A stretch of DNA of 64,000 bases, taken from contig NMRA01000449.1 of assembly GCA_002633005.1 (NCBI GenBank), positions 188,001 through 252,000 of the forward strand, in the 5' to 3' direction. This document shows positions 12,921 through 24,800 of this stretch, piece by piece. Each line of letters starts with the position of its first letter. The stretch's first letter is position 1. Position numbers and translations under genes: made by a program. The notes below the pieces were generated by a model. That model was not told where the DNA came from and made no database searches. It was given only the letters and a program-made list of their open reading frames with translations. Source of the DNA: Phoronis australis. Lineage: Eukaryota; Phoronida; Phoronidae.

Positions 12921-13075
12921 TGCGTGCCAGTTGAAGGAATGAAGATGACAACAGGTGCCTACAGGTGTCACTGTAAACAAGGCTACGAGTATCCATTCAT
13001 TGAAAACGCTTGGTTCTTCGCTGGAAGCTTCTTGGAAGCAGAGTTCGAAAAGAAAGTAAAAGGTAGATTTAACAG
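12921..13075 (+). CDS. Gene A exon 9: EGF-like cysteines 3-5 of module 2
   Basis: Acceptor attcag, donor gtacga. 155 bp, phase 0 in and phase 2 out. Starts CVPVEGMKMTTGAYRC, then CKQGYEYPFIENAWFF. By hand alignment 38 of 52 residues are identical to gene B exon 9 (55141-55295), the best conserved stretch between the genes. Confidence 0.9.
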
Positions 13076-13189
13076 GTACGATGGCAAGGCTTTTTCAGTC
13101 TAGTTTGGTTGGCCACTTGATAACATTAAACTTTAGAGGGCATGATTGCGAGCCATTATTGAGTAGATCAGTTCAAAGCCCGGAGTACC

Positions 13190-14052
13190 TATTTATGTGT
13201 CCACCTAATATGTGTGTTAACATGACTGCTGCCATCTCGGCGGCCGCCGCTGTAACTTCTTAGCATCTTTGCAGGAACTCAATGAGATTTGTAAGATGTT
13301 CAACTATGAAGCTGGCAGAGGATGTGGCGATGAGTTTCGTTGGGATCCCTCTCAGTATAATACCGCTGTGCAGTTTTGTTTTTTACGTGTCCTTTTCAGA
13401 TGTTCAGAAAACGACAGGCCTTTTGATTTTTAGACAGATTCGATGTGTTGTGCCCCACTCATTGGCCAACTTTATAATATTGAGCATGTGTTTCGTGTCC
13501 GCCTCTCTAATCACTACCTGAGACGGATCATTTTGAAAATTGGCAAATGTGTTCCTGACGTTGATTTTCGTACGGATCTGACAACGGTAGCGTTCCCTAG
13601 TGGTCATTTTGTATTTTTGCGATAATGGCTGCAGTTTTTGATTACTTTGCAGGATATTTGTGAACTTCCACCAATGTTTCCCTCAAAATGTTACTTTTTG
13701 GGTGACCCTGATTATTGCTATGCCCCCTAGTGGCAACTTTAGTATTCACGTTGTTCTCTATATCTCCAGAGGTCCTTGAATTTTTTTAATGAAGTTTGAC
13801 AAACAAGTTTCTATTATGACGGCGACAGCACCTTCCCATGTTGGGATGGAGTCGACGTATTCCGCGCCACTGAGAGGCCATTTTAAATTAACGTTAAGCC
13901 TAGTTAATTGTATATTTCTGTATGAGCCAAACACACAGAAGATTGGATGTGTTGCAACTGACGACAGGACGACTGGCGTGGATTTTCAAGCGGGTCCAAC
14001 TGCAGCGGTCACCCCTAAGTAACACGTTTCGCATCCTCGTTGCTCTTGTACC
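13190..14052 (+). mobile_element. Older Helitron-like element copy
   Basis: Diverged core repeats include tgccccctagtggcaa at 13721-13736, ttccctagtggtcatttt near 13594 and a decayed gccactgagaggccatttt near 13866. The 3' end is recognisable as cctcgttgctcttgta. It lies in the same intron as the fresher copy at 14314. Confidence 0.6.
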
Positions 14053-14313
14053 CATGCAAAGGACGAATGAATGAAATAACTTCAAAGAACTTATTGTGCA
14101 ATGTTCTTTATCCTTGGTTCCCAGCGCTGTAACCTCAAACTGTCTATAAGTTACGTAAAATTCCATAATTACCGGCTTGAGCACCACTGGATTGTCTTGG
14201 CTTCTATCACCGTTCCTCTTCTGCTAACTGAGCACAGACAGAGTCAACCCACAGTATCTGATGGTCACACGGGTGTGGTGTTACATAATTATTGACTGAA
14301 CTATAGTGCTACT

Positions 14314-16062
14314 CTTTTTATGCGCCCACGTGGACGTATTATGCCGGCATCTACGTCCGTCTGTCCGTCCGGCGTCCGTCCGTCCGGTGTCCGGCGTCCG
14401 CTGCTCTATCTCCAAAACGCCTTGCCGTATGTTCATGAAGTTTTGCACATGTGTTCCTTCCATAGATAGCACGGCATGAGCGAACTTTCGGACGGTTCCG
14501 ACTACCGATGTGCCCCCTAGTGGCAATTTATTTTTTTTACGTTTACCTCTGTATCGGATTTTCATAAAATGTGGTATATAGGCACCTATTAGTGAGATGA
14601 CGCTATCCTCCCGTTTTCAGATGATTTGATGTGGTTTGTGCCACCTAGTGGCCATTTTTACTGTTTGCGAGTCTGTTTTTTGCGTCCACCCCTCTATCAA
14701 CCGAAGTGCTCAAAGGATGATTGTGAAAATGGGCATGTATTTTCTTACTATAAAGTGGATGGCTGACGATGATTTTCCGACGACTTTGACTACTGTGGCA
14801 CCTCCTAGTGGCAGTTTTGTTTTTTTAACGCCTATGGCTGTATCCCCTAAACCGTTCGCAGGATCTTTACTAAATTTAGTAAGTGTATTTATATGATGTT
14901 AACAACGGAGGACGACGACTTTCAGACGGATCTGACTACTGGTGTGCCTCCTAGTGGCAATTTTATTTTTTTACGTTTACCTCTGTATGTTCAAAGGTCT
15001 TCAACCTATTTTCATAAAATTTGGCATATAGGCATCTGTTAATGATGTGTCACTATCTCTCCGTTTTTAGATGGATTCAACCTAGTTTGCGCCACCTAGT
15101 GGCCATTTTTACTGCTTTCGAGTCTGTTTCTTGGCGTCCACTCGTCTATCAACCAAACGGCTTTTAGGATAATTGTGAAAATTTGCATGTATGTTTTCAC
15201 TATGAAATGGACTGCTGACGACGATTTTCCGACGAGTTCGACTAACGTGGCGCCTCCTAGTGGCAGTTTCGTTTTTTTGCGCTCATGGCTGTATCTATTA
15301 AACCGTTTGCAGGATCTTTACTTAATTTAGCAGTGTATTTACATGATGTTGACAATGGACGACGACGACTTTCGGATGAATATGACTTCTGGTGTGCCCC
15401 CTATTGGCAATTTTGGATTTTTACGTTTACCAGTCTGTGTCTTCAAAGTCCTCAACAGATTTTCATAAAATTTTGAATATAGGCATCTATTGGTGAGATG
15501 ACGCTGTCATCCTGTTTTTGGATGGAATCAAGGTATTTTGCACCACCTGGTGGCCATTTTTGGTGTTTTCAAATCTTGTGTTTGGCGTTCACCCCTCGAT
15601 CAACCAAATCATTCTAGGGATGGTTTTGAAAATTGGTGTACATGTTTTCAGTGTGAAGAGGACGTTTGATGATGGTGACTGACTACTGTGGCAACTCCTA
15701 GTGGTAGTTATGTTTTGTTTTGCGCCTGTAGCTGTATCTCCAAAACCCACTGCAGAATCTTTTTTAATTTAGTAAGTGAATTTATCCAGTATGAAGATAA
15801 CAGACGACGACCGGACTTTCAGGCGGATGGAACGGACGATGTGCCCACAAGTGGCAATTTCATTTTGTTCTGTTTTCCTTTGTTTCTCTGAAGTTCCTTG
15901 ACAGATTTTTATGAAATATAGCATGTTCCCATTTTTGGAGGGATTGTACGTTTTTGCGCCATCTAGTGGTCATTTTTATGATACAAATAAATAACCCTAA
16001 AAGCACACCATTTGCGATACATTCGTGGGCGCATTTCAACGCTCCGCGTTGCTCTTGTTATC
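14314..16062 (+). mobile_element. Best-preserved Helitron-like element, three-monomer core repeats
   Basis: 5' end tatgcgcccacgtggacg, then a CCGTCCGGCGTC-rich stretch. Core positions of CTAGTGGC or its variants: 14517, 14645, 14805, 14951, 15096, 15257, 15401, 15547, 15698, 15848 and 15963. Three monomer types alternate. Type A has tgccccctagtggcaa and later cataaaatttggcatatagg. Type B has gcgccacctagtggcca and later gtgaaaattggcatgta. Type C has gcgcctcctagtggcagt and later aggatctttactaaattta. Spacing is ~145, 160 and 146 bp, a ~450-bp higher-order unit. 3' end gggcgcatttcaacgctccg then cgttgctcttgtta, with a perfect CAACGC/GCGTTG hairpin. The 11-bp atgcgcccacg at the 5' side is inverted as cgtgggcgcat near the 3' end. 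Confidence 0.75.
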
Positions 16063-16112
16063 TCATCAGCAGGGTTATGAATTGTTGTTCAATGTTCAAC
16101 CTTATTTTCCAG

Positions 16113-16218
16113 ATATGATTTTCTGAAGTGTAGAACAGCAGGTGTCGCCACGGTTCAAGTGAGTACATCACTGATGGTCGTAGTCTGGCTGATATCTACG
16201 TCTTATTGGTGTGAATAA
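16113..16218 (+). CDS. Gene A exon 10: sixth cysteine and hydrophobic C-terminus
   Basis: The acceptor ttttccag completes the split Arg codon, then YDFLKC, then a Thr/Val-rich spacer and LMVVVWLI, ending STSYWCE and TAA. YDFLKC parallels YDHMKC in gene B and GFDC in module 1, so this Cys closes the EGF-like unit. About 28 residues follow it. Small residues (TAG), a spacer and a terminal hydrophobic block resemble a GPI-attachment signal; a short membrane anchor is the alternative. No 7TM domain follows. Confidence 0.8.
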
Positions 16219-17435
16219 TTATTCGTATCGCGGGTGGACCTTAATACTTAACGTAATGCATGGCCAGCGTATTGCTTCTATAAGACCCCAAACACTCTCC
16301 AAGAAAAGGCACTGCTGCAAATGTACCGTCTGAATATCTACAACTGTTGTTTTTTGTACTCGGAAACAGTCGGAATTGCTCGACTGGCTTTTTATGTACT
16401 TCGGAATTGCAATAGGATCTCTTAAGGCTGAATGTAATGGACGAGCCGAACTACCATTTGTAATCGCATAACAGTCGAGGCTGAAGCTCAAATTCAATAG
16501 TTTGGCTGCAAGCAAATATTCGCCTAGCTCAGTTTATTCATGCCTGAACCAGTGATCTTCAAAACTTATGTTATTTGATTTTTCGTTGAAAAGGAGTTCA
16601 CAAGTCTTTGTATTTATTTATTTATTCATGAAAATGTGCAGTACAACGTTCTCAACTTGCAAGAAGTCTTTTAAGCATAGTTTTTGCTTTTGTCAGTATG
16701 ACAACGAAAACAGTAATACACTGTTTTTTTTCTGTTCTCTTCGGTTTTTGTTGTTTTGTTGTGTTTGACGACAATAATGAGCACAATACCTGTTGTTTCT
16801 GAATTGTTCAATAAGTCTGAGCCGAGATTCCAAAACACCCTTCAGTTGAAGTGTACACACATTGACTAATATGTAGTGCAGAGTACAATCCCTCTCCTCA
16901 ATTAGAAAAGACTTGACGCTGGAATATTCACAGTACGAGATAGTTACAAATTCCGACAGTAGTTAGGAGAAAATAGTGTGTATTTGTTTACCAAATTCTA
17001 TTGTCACATGTAACATCGTAAGTACATTTTGCAAAATACATGTATGAAATTTAATGGAGATGCCAATGAATTTTCAGTGTTGCCGGAAATACTGAAGACG
17101 GTTTTTGAGATTCCCAAAACCGAGCCACCCAGGGCGCTTTTCTATGAATTACTTTGGAAAGGGCTTTCAAGCTCACACTATGAATTTTGAAAAATACACC
17201 AGGATCCCAGAGGTATTTTGGGTATGATAAAGTAACCAATTTTATGTGATACCACGGCGGTCCATGAGTACCCCAAAGCTAGGAAATAGCCATCTGGCTG
17301 GTTCGTTCTGGTGGGTGTGGTCAGGAGAGCCATGATAATGGCACTCAAAAATTAAGATCAAATTTTCTAGTAACCACCTAAAAATACCTGCGACATCTGC
17401 TGCTCAATTCACTGTATCAAAATTGCCCACAGCCA
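16219..17435. other. Intergenic, no gene seen
   Basis: Holds T-rich low-complexity sequence around 16600-16770, presumably including the gene A 3' UTR. No canonical polyadenylation hexamer was seen in it. Nothing else supported. Confidence 0.5.
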
Positions 17436-17439
17436 TAAA

Positions 17440-18270
17440 ATTCAAGTGATGGGGAACATCAGCCACACGGATTTAACTGAGGTCAAAAGTTGAGCTAGAT
17501 CAACCCAAGAGCTAGTCACCTGAAACTGGTAACAAATTATTCAACATAGACCAATGTATCATGAATGAACACTGCCAGACAATTTCAGTGGTGGATTACC
17601 CTCGCCATATACGCCTAAGACTCCAAGTTGATCTAGCCGAACCACCAGGAGGTAACCGGCTGAAACCAACTGTATAACATACAGCTTCATTCCACGTGGC
17701 GCAGCAGTTACATGTCAGATAATTTCAAAGATAGGGTGCCCCTGCTAGAAAAAAAGTTTTGTAACGGGGTCCTAAAATTGAGCTAGATCAACCCAGAAGA
17801 TGCATAACATTGGTTGCAAAAATTAACTCCATGTATCAAAGAACACTGCCAGACAAATTCAGTGGTGCGTAAACCCCGCCAGACACTAACAAATCTCAGA
17901 GTTGAGCTAGATCAACCCACCAGGTAACCAGTTGAAGCCAACTACATAACATGACACGGCTGTTACCAGACGATATGAGTGGTGGAGTGTCTGTGCCAGA
18001 CAAAATATAATGGGGTCCCACAACTGAGCTAAATCGATACATGAGGCTACCAAATGAAACCAGTTGCGAAATATTCAACATGAAACCATGCGTCATGAAG
18101 GAACTTCGCCAGACACATCAATCCTGTGGTGGGTTACCCCCGCCAGACACGCCCAAACCTCCGAGTTGAGTTGGACCAACCCATCAAAACCGGTTGAAAC
18201 TAATTGAAACATGTTAAGGACCACTCCGCTCATGGCACATATGCCAGACAATTAAGAAGGCAGACAAAAA
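17440..18270. repeat. Degenerate tandem array, ~120-155 bp period
   Basis: The phrase gagctagatcaaccca or close variants recurs at about 17491, 17624, 17780, 17903, 18023 and 18164. Between copies come shared phrases such as aacactgccagacaa and cagtggtg. Units are diverged. No ORF of interest. Confidence 0.7.
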
Positions 18271-19740
18271 TATCGAAAGCATTGGCGAAATCCCATTTAC
18301 GATGAATGAACACTGTTCTATACCTATGAGACTGATTCAAATAATCTGATGAAATCAATCAATTCCATTTCAAATTTCCTGGGCGGGATGTCTTTTCCAG
18401 GGAAATACAACTGGTTATTGACAAATTACCTAGCCCGATCCTACTTCCGCTTATTCCCATACATTGTAAAAATGTACTCTACCTAAGTCATGTGTGCCAC
18501 CTCAGTTACACTATTGATATTTTCCGTGCAATCAAAACTCGACTACGTGCCCTCATAAAGTGTCACAGCCGCGTTTAACCTGCTCGCATTAAACCGTACG
18601 TAAAGCAAACCTTCATGGGATCATAGGGCCGTTTTACAACGCCGGTTTACGTACGTGAGCGCTTCAGGCTTAAATTATTGAACTCATCCTGGTCATTCCC
18701 CAATCATGGTGGTACTCATCATAAACAACCAAGTCGACTGGAACAATGCAGTTTCAGTGCTTTGTTCAAGGACACAATCGTCAATATGGAGAGGCATTTG
18801 CTAGTTGCTAGTAGATTCCACTGAGCGAAAATTTAAGGAAAAGTAAGAACCGAAATTTTGAATGGGTTGTGTTGTAAGATACGAGAATAAAATTCATAAC
18901 TTTGACGAAAAGAACCTCGTCATCATCCTGGACGATACACGGTGCGGACACACAAATTCAGAGACTAAACCAATATGAACGCTGTCATACGCGTCAGTTC
19001 AAAAAACAAAGAATGGAATTGACGAAATTCTCTTCTCTCCCGACACCTTTTTACCTTTACTGACAGAATTGGGAAATGAGTAAAAGATCACATTTTATTG
19101 TCAATGCTTACTTTATATTTTTAACGGCAACGACCCTAAAGGGTGATTCATTACTTGTTGCTGGGCCTAGCTAGGTGGCCACTATATTTTCTCTTCTGAT
19201 GATGGTGTTTGAATAAATGACACCGAAACATGTCAAGTCGATTTAAAACCGTGGTTGTTTTTATTAATTATACAGACACCATTTGCACGGCAAACGGAAT
19301 CATTTCATCATCGTTTAGTTTCAGTTAGTACTGAAATTATCACCTATTTACAGAAGCTTTTAATAAGGGACGACGTGTAGTCACCGAGACCCAGAGAAGG
19401 CGTGGTGTCCAGGTATGGCTCATACAAGAACATTTACAGTGTTGGACATGTTGATGAATCTCCTGCTCCTTATTTACGCAGCTTTCTTTCGGTTCATTGT
19501 CTCATTGTCTTTTGTGCCCTCTGCGAAGACACCACTGACATCACTGTTCGTCCAAACTGAGCCCTTTAGTGCGTCCATTCCCGTGGCAATAACCAGAACG
19601 GACTGAGCATCGTCTGCCATAGCTGAGGTTACCAGGATCTCGATTTTAACGCTCAGTTGGTGCCATTTGTTCGTTGTCCTTTTGATCCTCGACTGTTTGC
19701 GTTCTCTTACACTTGAAGTCCTGTATATTTTCAGATTGTT
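18271..19740. other. Intergenic, little seen
   Basis: No gene is recognised. At about 19190-19260, tctgatgatggtgtttgaat followed by accgaaacatgtcaag resembles the end sequences often seen in Penelope-like elements, but no coding part accompanies it. Confidence 0.35.
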
Positions 19741-19830
19741 CTAAAACCCCTCGACCCCCCCGAACCCTCGACCCACGACCCCCTCGACCCACAACCCCCA
19801 CGACCTACAACCCTCTCGACCCATGACCCA
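19741..19830. repeat. C-rich minisatellite
   Basis: Imperfect short tandem units of the type ctcgacccacgaccccc. Non-coding. Confidence 0.75.
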
Positions 19831-20633
19831 TGCAAATAGATGTATCATACTAAGTCGCTGAATGACTTTCCCATGAGACATACCTAGTACACGCGAATCT
19901 GCATGGGCTCAAGTCTGGTGGTTAAAACGGGAAGTGGCAAAAGAACATGCTGTGAAATAGCGAATTGTGAGCGTGCTACTTTGTCACGCAAATAGTTCCA
20001 CGAGCGGCTACCAATACCCCATGCAGGTATCACGCAGTGGCACGCGGTTTGCTTGATGTAACCTCAGCGGTCATTGGTTAGCTTTACAACACCGTGAAAA
20101 AATAGCGGACTGTGAACGATTTTTAGCCTTGTCATGCAAGTGGTGTCGCATCAACTGTTTCGTTTCTGCAGTGATGTTTAATGGCCGCGTGCGTGAAGCA
20201 CATACTTGTACAATAAACACATATCGGGCAGATTTAACCAGTGTGTTATTCATACTGTATGAATACAGGACAGTATCGTAAACAAAAGTCATCGACAGCA
20301 GAAAGATGCACTCCCGCAAAAGGCGCAACCACAACTTCTAAGATTCACATTTCCTGAACGTAAATTTTAAGCACCGATTTGTCTGTATAACAGACCACAT
20401 TTACACTTGAGTCCATCAGTCGTGCCAGTTTGTTTGCGTAAAGCGCTGCCTGTTGAGAATTCGACTAGCCAATCAGAAACGCCGGTGTAAAAAATTTCCC
20501 GAGGAAAATTAAGTGATACCTGCGTGCTGGCTATTGACCATCTAGCGGCAGGCAGGGAATCAGCGAGCCAATAGCCCTTTTCCACTAAACTTAGGGAGAG
20601 ATTACGTTAACGAGAATGGTCGTATTTTCACAT

Positions 20634-21872
20634 TTTTATGCGCCCACATATTTATATGTGGACGCATTATGCCGTCATATCCGTCCTTCCGGCCGTCCAT
20701 CCGTGCGGCGTCTGTCCGGCGTCCGTCTGGTGTCAGCTGCTCGATCTCCAAAACCCTTTGGCGTATGTTCATGAAATTTTGCACATGTATTCTTTTTACT
20801 GATGGGACGGCATGAGCGGACTTTCGGACGAATCCAACTCCCAGTGTGCCCCCTAAAGGCAATTTTAGATTTTTTACGCTTACCTCCGTATCTTCAAAGG
20901 TCCTCAAAGTATTTTCATAAAATTTGGCACATAGGCATCCATTAGTGAGTTTACACTATCCTCCCGTTTTCGGATGGATTCGTCGTAGTTTGCGCCACCT
21001 AGTGGAGATTTTCAATGTTTTCGAGCCTTTTTTGGCGTCCACCCCTTTATCAACTAAACCGCTCTAAGGATGATAGTGAAAATTGGCATGTATGTTCCTA
21101 CTATGAAGAGGACGGACGGCTCATGATGATTTTCCGACGACTTTGACTACTGTGGCGTCTCCTAGTGGCTTTTTGCGCCCATGGCTGTATCTCCTAAACC
21201 GTTTGTAGGATCTTTATTAAATGTAGTAAGTGTATTTGCATGATGTTGACAACGGACCACGACGACGTGGACGGATCGGAGTACCGTTGCGCTCATTAGT
21301 GACAATTTTTTTTTTTACGTTTACCTCTGTATCTGCAAAGATCCTCGAGGGATTTTCATAAAATTTGGCGTAAACAGTAGGCATCTGTTAGTGAGATGAC
21401 GATATCCTCCCATTTTCGGATGGAATCGAGGTATTTTACGCAACCTAGTGGCCATGTTTGCGGTTTTTGAGTCTACCCTCTACCAACCAAACCATTCGAA
21501 AGATGATTTTGAACATTGGCGTTTATGTTCTCTGTGACGTCTCCTAGTGATAGTTTTGTTTTTTTTGTGACCATAGCTGTATCTCCTAAACCCATGCCAG
21601 ATATTTATTAAATTCAGTAAGTGTATTTTACATGAAACTAACAACAGACGACGACGACTTTTTAGGCGGATCCAACGAACGCTGTGTCCCTAGTGGCAAT
21701 TTCGTTTTTTTTTTTTCGTTTTCTTTTGTTTCTCTGAAGTTCCTTGACAGATTTTTATGAAATTTCGTAAATAGTTTTCTATTGAAGAAGCGATGGCATG
21801 TTCCCGTTTTCGGATGGATTGGACTGGCATTTTTGCGCTATCTAGTGGCCCAAGAACGTTGCTCTTGTTATT
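20634..21872 (+). mobile_element. Helitron-like element copy, intergenic
   Basis: 5' end atgcgcccacatatttatat followed by gtggacgcattatgccgtca, a clear 13-bp inverted repeat. Core repeats follow at about 20850 (ctaaaggc), 20992 (gcgccacctagtgga), 21152, 21440 and 21690. 3' end gaacgttgctcttgtta. Same orientation as the other copies. Confidence 0.7.
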
Positions 21873-24800
21873 ATTGTCTTTCTGTTGCATACTCCGTTAC
21901 AATATACTTCATGTAAAGTTGAGACAGTTTTTAGTAACCAGTTTGTTTTTTAAACTGTATTTACTGAAGAAATCACATATTTGTCGGTTCCTCGCACTCT
22001 TCAAAAAAGCTTGAACCTGCCATGCACTGACTAGAGCAGACGAGACAATTATACTTTGCCGGGAATGACATTCGTAACGTTGGTAGGTCTTTGATTTGAT
22101 TTGGTAGTGTTGTTTTTTANCGCCTAATATGCTTGAGTTCGCCTGCGTTTGAAGGTCGCGGAATATAGAGACCTTGTGGTAAAGCGAGGTTTAATCCGTT
22201 GAGTTATTGTCCGAACGTAGAAGCGTCAATAAAACGTGCGAAGTCAACAGCGAACATTCTTTTGTCCATAGTGAAGGAGGAGATAAAACTAAAGTGGTAA
22301 AATACGGTCAGAAAAGCACACTGAGTTAGGAACGAAATACCCCACATTGGCTGCACCTATTCAGCAGGGTTAAACGTCATCCGATGTTTCTCGATGACGA
22401 CACCCGGCCCGGCTTACAAAGCAATGAGATCCGTCGTTATTTCGTAGCCGGCTGTATCGGCCGGGCGCATATTAGTGAATTAGGTACAGCCAAATTGCTG
22501 TAAATACAGACTGTCAACATTCTGAACACCTGATACTTGAAAAATTCGAACTCATCGTCTTCGTTTACCAAGTTATAGGGTTACCAATGCAGAGGGCGTC
22601 TCTCAAACAGTGGGTAAATCCAAGACCAAAGCGCCACCTTAGCCGGAAACCGAGTACCTGAGACCATGTGAAGTCTGATGAAAACCCTTACCCGAGACAA
22701 CCACAGCGAGGTCGTCACTCAAGAAATGGTATGGCTTTCGTTTACGTAATCGAGACGATTCCTGTGAAGCCACCAAATAACCAAGCGAGACATACTATAC
22801 CTGAAAAGGCTTAATAAACACCCGAGGCTATCCCTGGGTACATTTTATTACCCATCCCAGACAATACCTGAGGAGGCAAAATATTCCCACATCGTTTGCG
22901 ATGCAAGCATTTTTCTTCTTATGGTGAGCAAATTAAGCATTTTTTCATTACGGAGGATTGTTAACTGGGGAGCATACTCAAGATTTTTTACTTGGCAATG
23001 TGATTTGAGGGGGTGTACTCCGTAGCTTCTTAAGTGTGTGTAAGACACAATCACAATGAAACATATTCGACACTGTTTATGAGCTTACGTGACTATCCGA
23101 CAAGAGTATGTAAATTCGACACCGTACTCGACAGGTGTAACCAAGCGTTGACTGTCTCGCGTCAGTTTTCTTTTGCTCGGGTCAAATTACTCCTCACGCC
23201 AAGGCCATTATTTTGTAAACGTGTACAAGTCATTGACTAATTCAATTCGTAATCACAGGCTTAAGATTATATAACTCATTGACTGGTTTATTTTCACAAA
23301 TATAGGGAGTCATAATTCTTCAAGCTCGCCGGCACCTGCACTAGGCGCAGTGAACTTCTATTCTGCCAGAAGCGAGAACAGCTGGGTAAGGTAAGCCCAA
23401 GTAAAGTAACGTTTATTTAACGTTGGGTTAAAAAAGTATCAAAATAACATTATCACAAGTGGTAGTTTTCGACTATGGGACTATTTACAAATATTTTTTA
23501 GTATACAATAGCTCAGTAGCACAGAGCCAATATAAGGTGGCTGTGCAACCTACAGCGGAGCACACATATGAGTATCAGTGTTTCGAAATTGTTGACCAGC
23601 TCTATTTATAAATAATATTCAAAAAGCTTTATTTAGACCCATTTAGGTTGTAAAACAAAAATCGCCTACTAGACCTTGTACTCTCTATGGATGTCGTTAT
23701 GTTCCTAACATAATAGGAGTATTTATCCCGTTAACCAGGCAGTGCTCAAGTGCGCCATTTTTGAATTAGCAATTTTACGGTAAACCAACCCCAATAAATT
23801 CTGAAACGTTTTCTCTTGAACAAGGGATAGTTTCGGTGTTCGTGATCGTAAAGAAATTAGATTCCTATCGCATTAAGGACTATTACGAGACCAATTTTAA
23901 GAGATTAGAAGGTCTGACAGTAATTCAATTTTCACCTTTTAGCGTTACGTGCAAAACGGGGCAACATGTCAGGTGAAATTCAGCTTTAAATTGCTTAGAA
24001 CCACCACTTACCTGGTTTTGAAAGGCGACTACATTGTCAGCATCATTAAACCTTCCTTTATAGCACTGCACATCACAATTCAAAATCCCAAAACACGAGA
24101 AAATACAAGAAAACCGACTTCAACTGAAAGTTTCTTAGATTCACGGACATGAGTGTGACGAACGAATGTACCAAGCGCGAGTGTATCACGTCCATACACG
24201 CGAGTTTCTTGAACAAACGCTGTTCGATATCTACGTTTCTCCGATGTTCCGCGGGAAAACTCGCTGGAAACTATAATAGGTCCGCTTTTGTCCTGCTCTT
24301 TCTTGCTGCTTGTCTCGTAATTAATGCTTCATGCTAACAAAGTACGATAGCCCATCTCATACTCCTTCAGTTGAAACAGCTTGAAAACCAAAATTTGTCA
24401 TTCATTTAGTATAAACGTCAAAACGTTTCAGGTACTTTGTAACTTAAAGTAGTTAACATTTTGTGTCATAGGATTCAAAAAAAGAATTTTCTGTTATTTT
24501 GTTCTTGTAATTTATTTAATACGAGTCACAGTGTTTAATGTGTCTGTTAAAATGTCTGATACAACTCTAAATTTCAACATGTTGTCATTTTTCATCAAAT
24601 TCATTGAAAAATTACATGAACATGTGCAACTTGGGAAACGCAGGAAAATACACCAATAAATGGGGTGGAAACGTTAAATAAAATTGGTAGGTGAAAGTAA
24701 TCGCGTACTTTTTTAAAGCTCCAACATGGCGGACCAGGCCGAAACGTCTGCTTCCATCCGTCAATTTTAGGCTCTCGGTAAGTGATTTTGCTGCATTCGC

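Larger units (their letters stand above)
218..16218 (+). other. Gene A (5'-partial): double Cache/EGF-like membrane-anchored protein, GPR158/179-ectodomain-like
   Basis: Nine exons are visible (218-344, 2650-2815, 4254-4429, 5076-5441, 7374-7774, 9175-9366, 10549-10666, 12921-13075, 16113-16218). They give 601 codons after one split base. The signal-peptide exon, by analogy with gene B, lies left of the window. Order: end of Cache-like module 1 with EGF-like cysteines, basic linker, convertase-type RNRR/S at local residues 223-226, Cache-like module 2 with six cysteines, then a hydrophobic C-terminus. The family call rests on the pattern GVVTVD, about 10 residues later NQC, then CVP, GAYRC and CKQGY, typical of the Cache/EGF-like ectodomain of the orphan class C receptors GPR158 and GPR179. 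Seen: no 7TM exons and a stop soon after the last cysteine. Inferred: a cell-surface or released extracellular ligand-binding protein. Gene B lies 13.7 kb downstream, same strand, with identical intron phases. No AATAAA was seen in the ~900 bases after the stop. Confidence 0.8.

Noticed and set aside
23306-23385. Splice-bounded open stretch (SHNSSSSPAPALGAVNFYS then ARSENSW) with phases like exon 4 of the paralogues
   Set aside because: No similarity to either exon 4, no neighbouring exons, and an 80-bp open stretch between AG and GT is common by chance.
24720-24790. ATGGCGGACCAGGCC followed by a donor-like gtaagtg, looking like a first coding exon
   Set aside because: The frame hits a stop after 14 codons before the donor, and no downstream exon fits.
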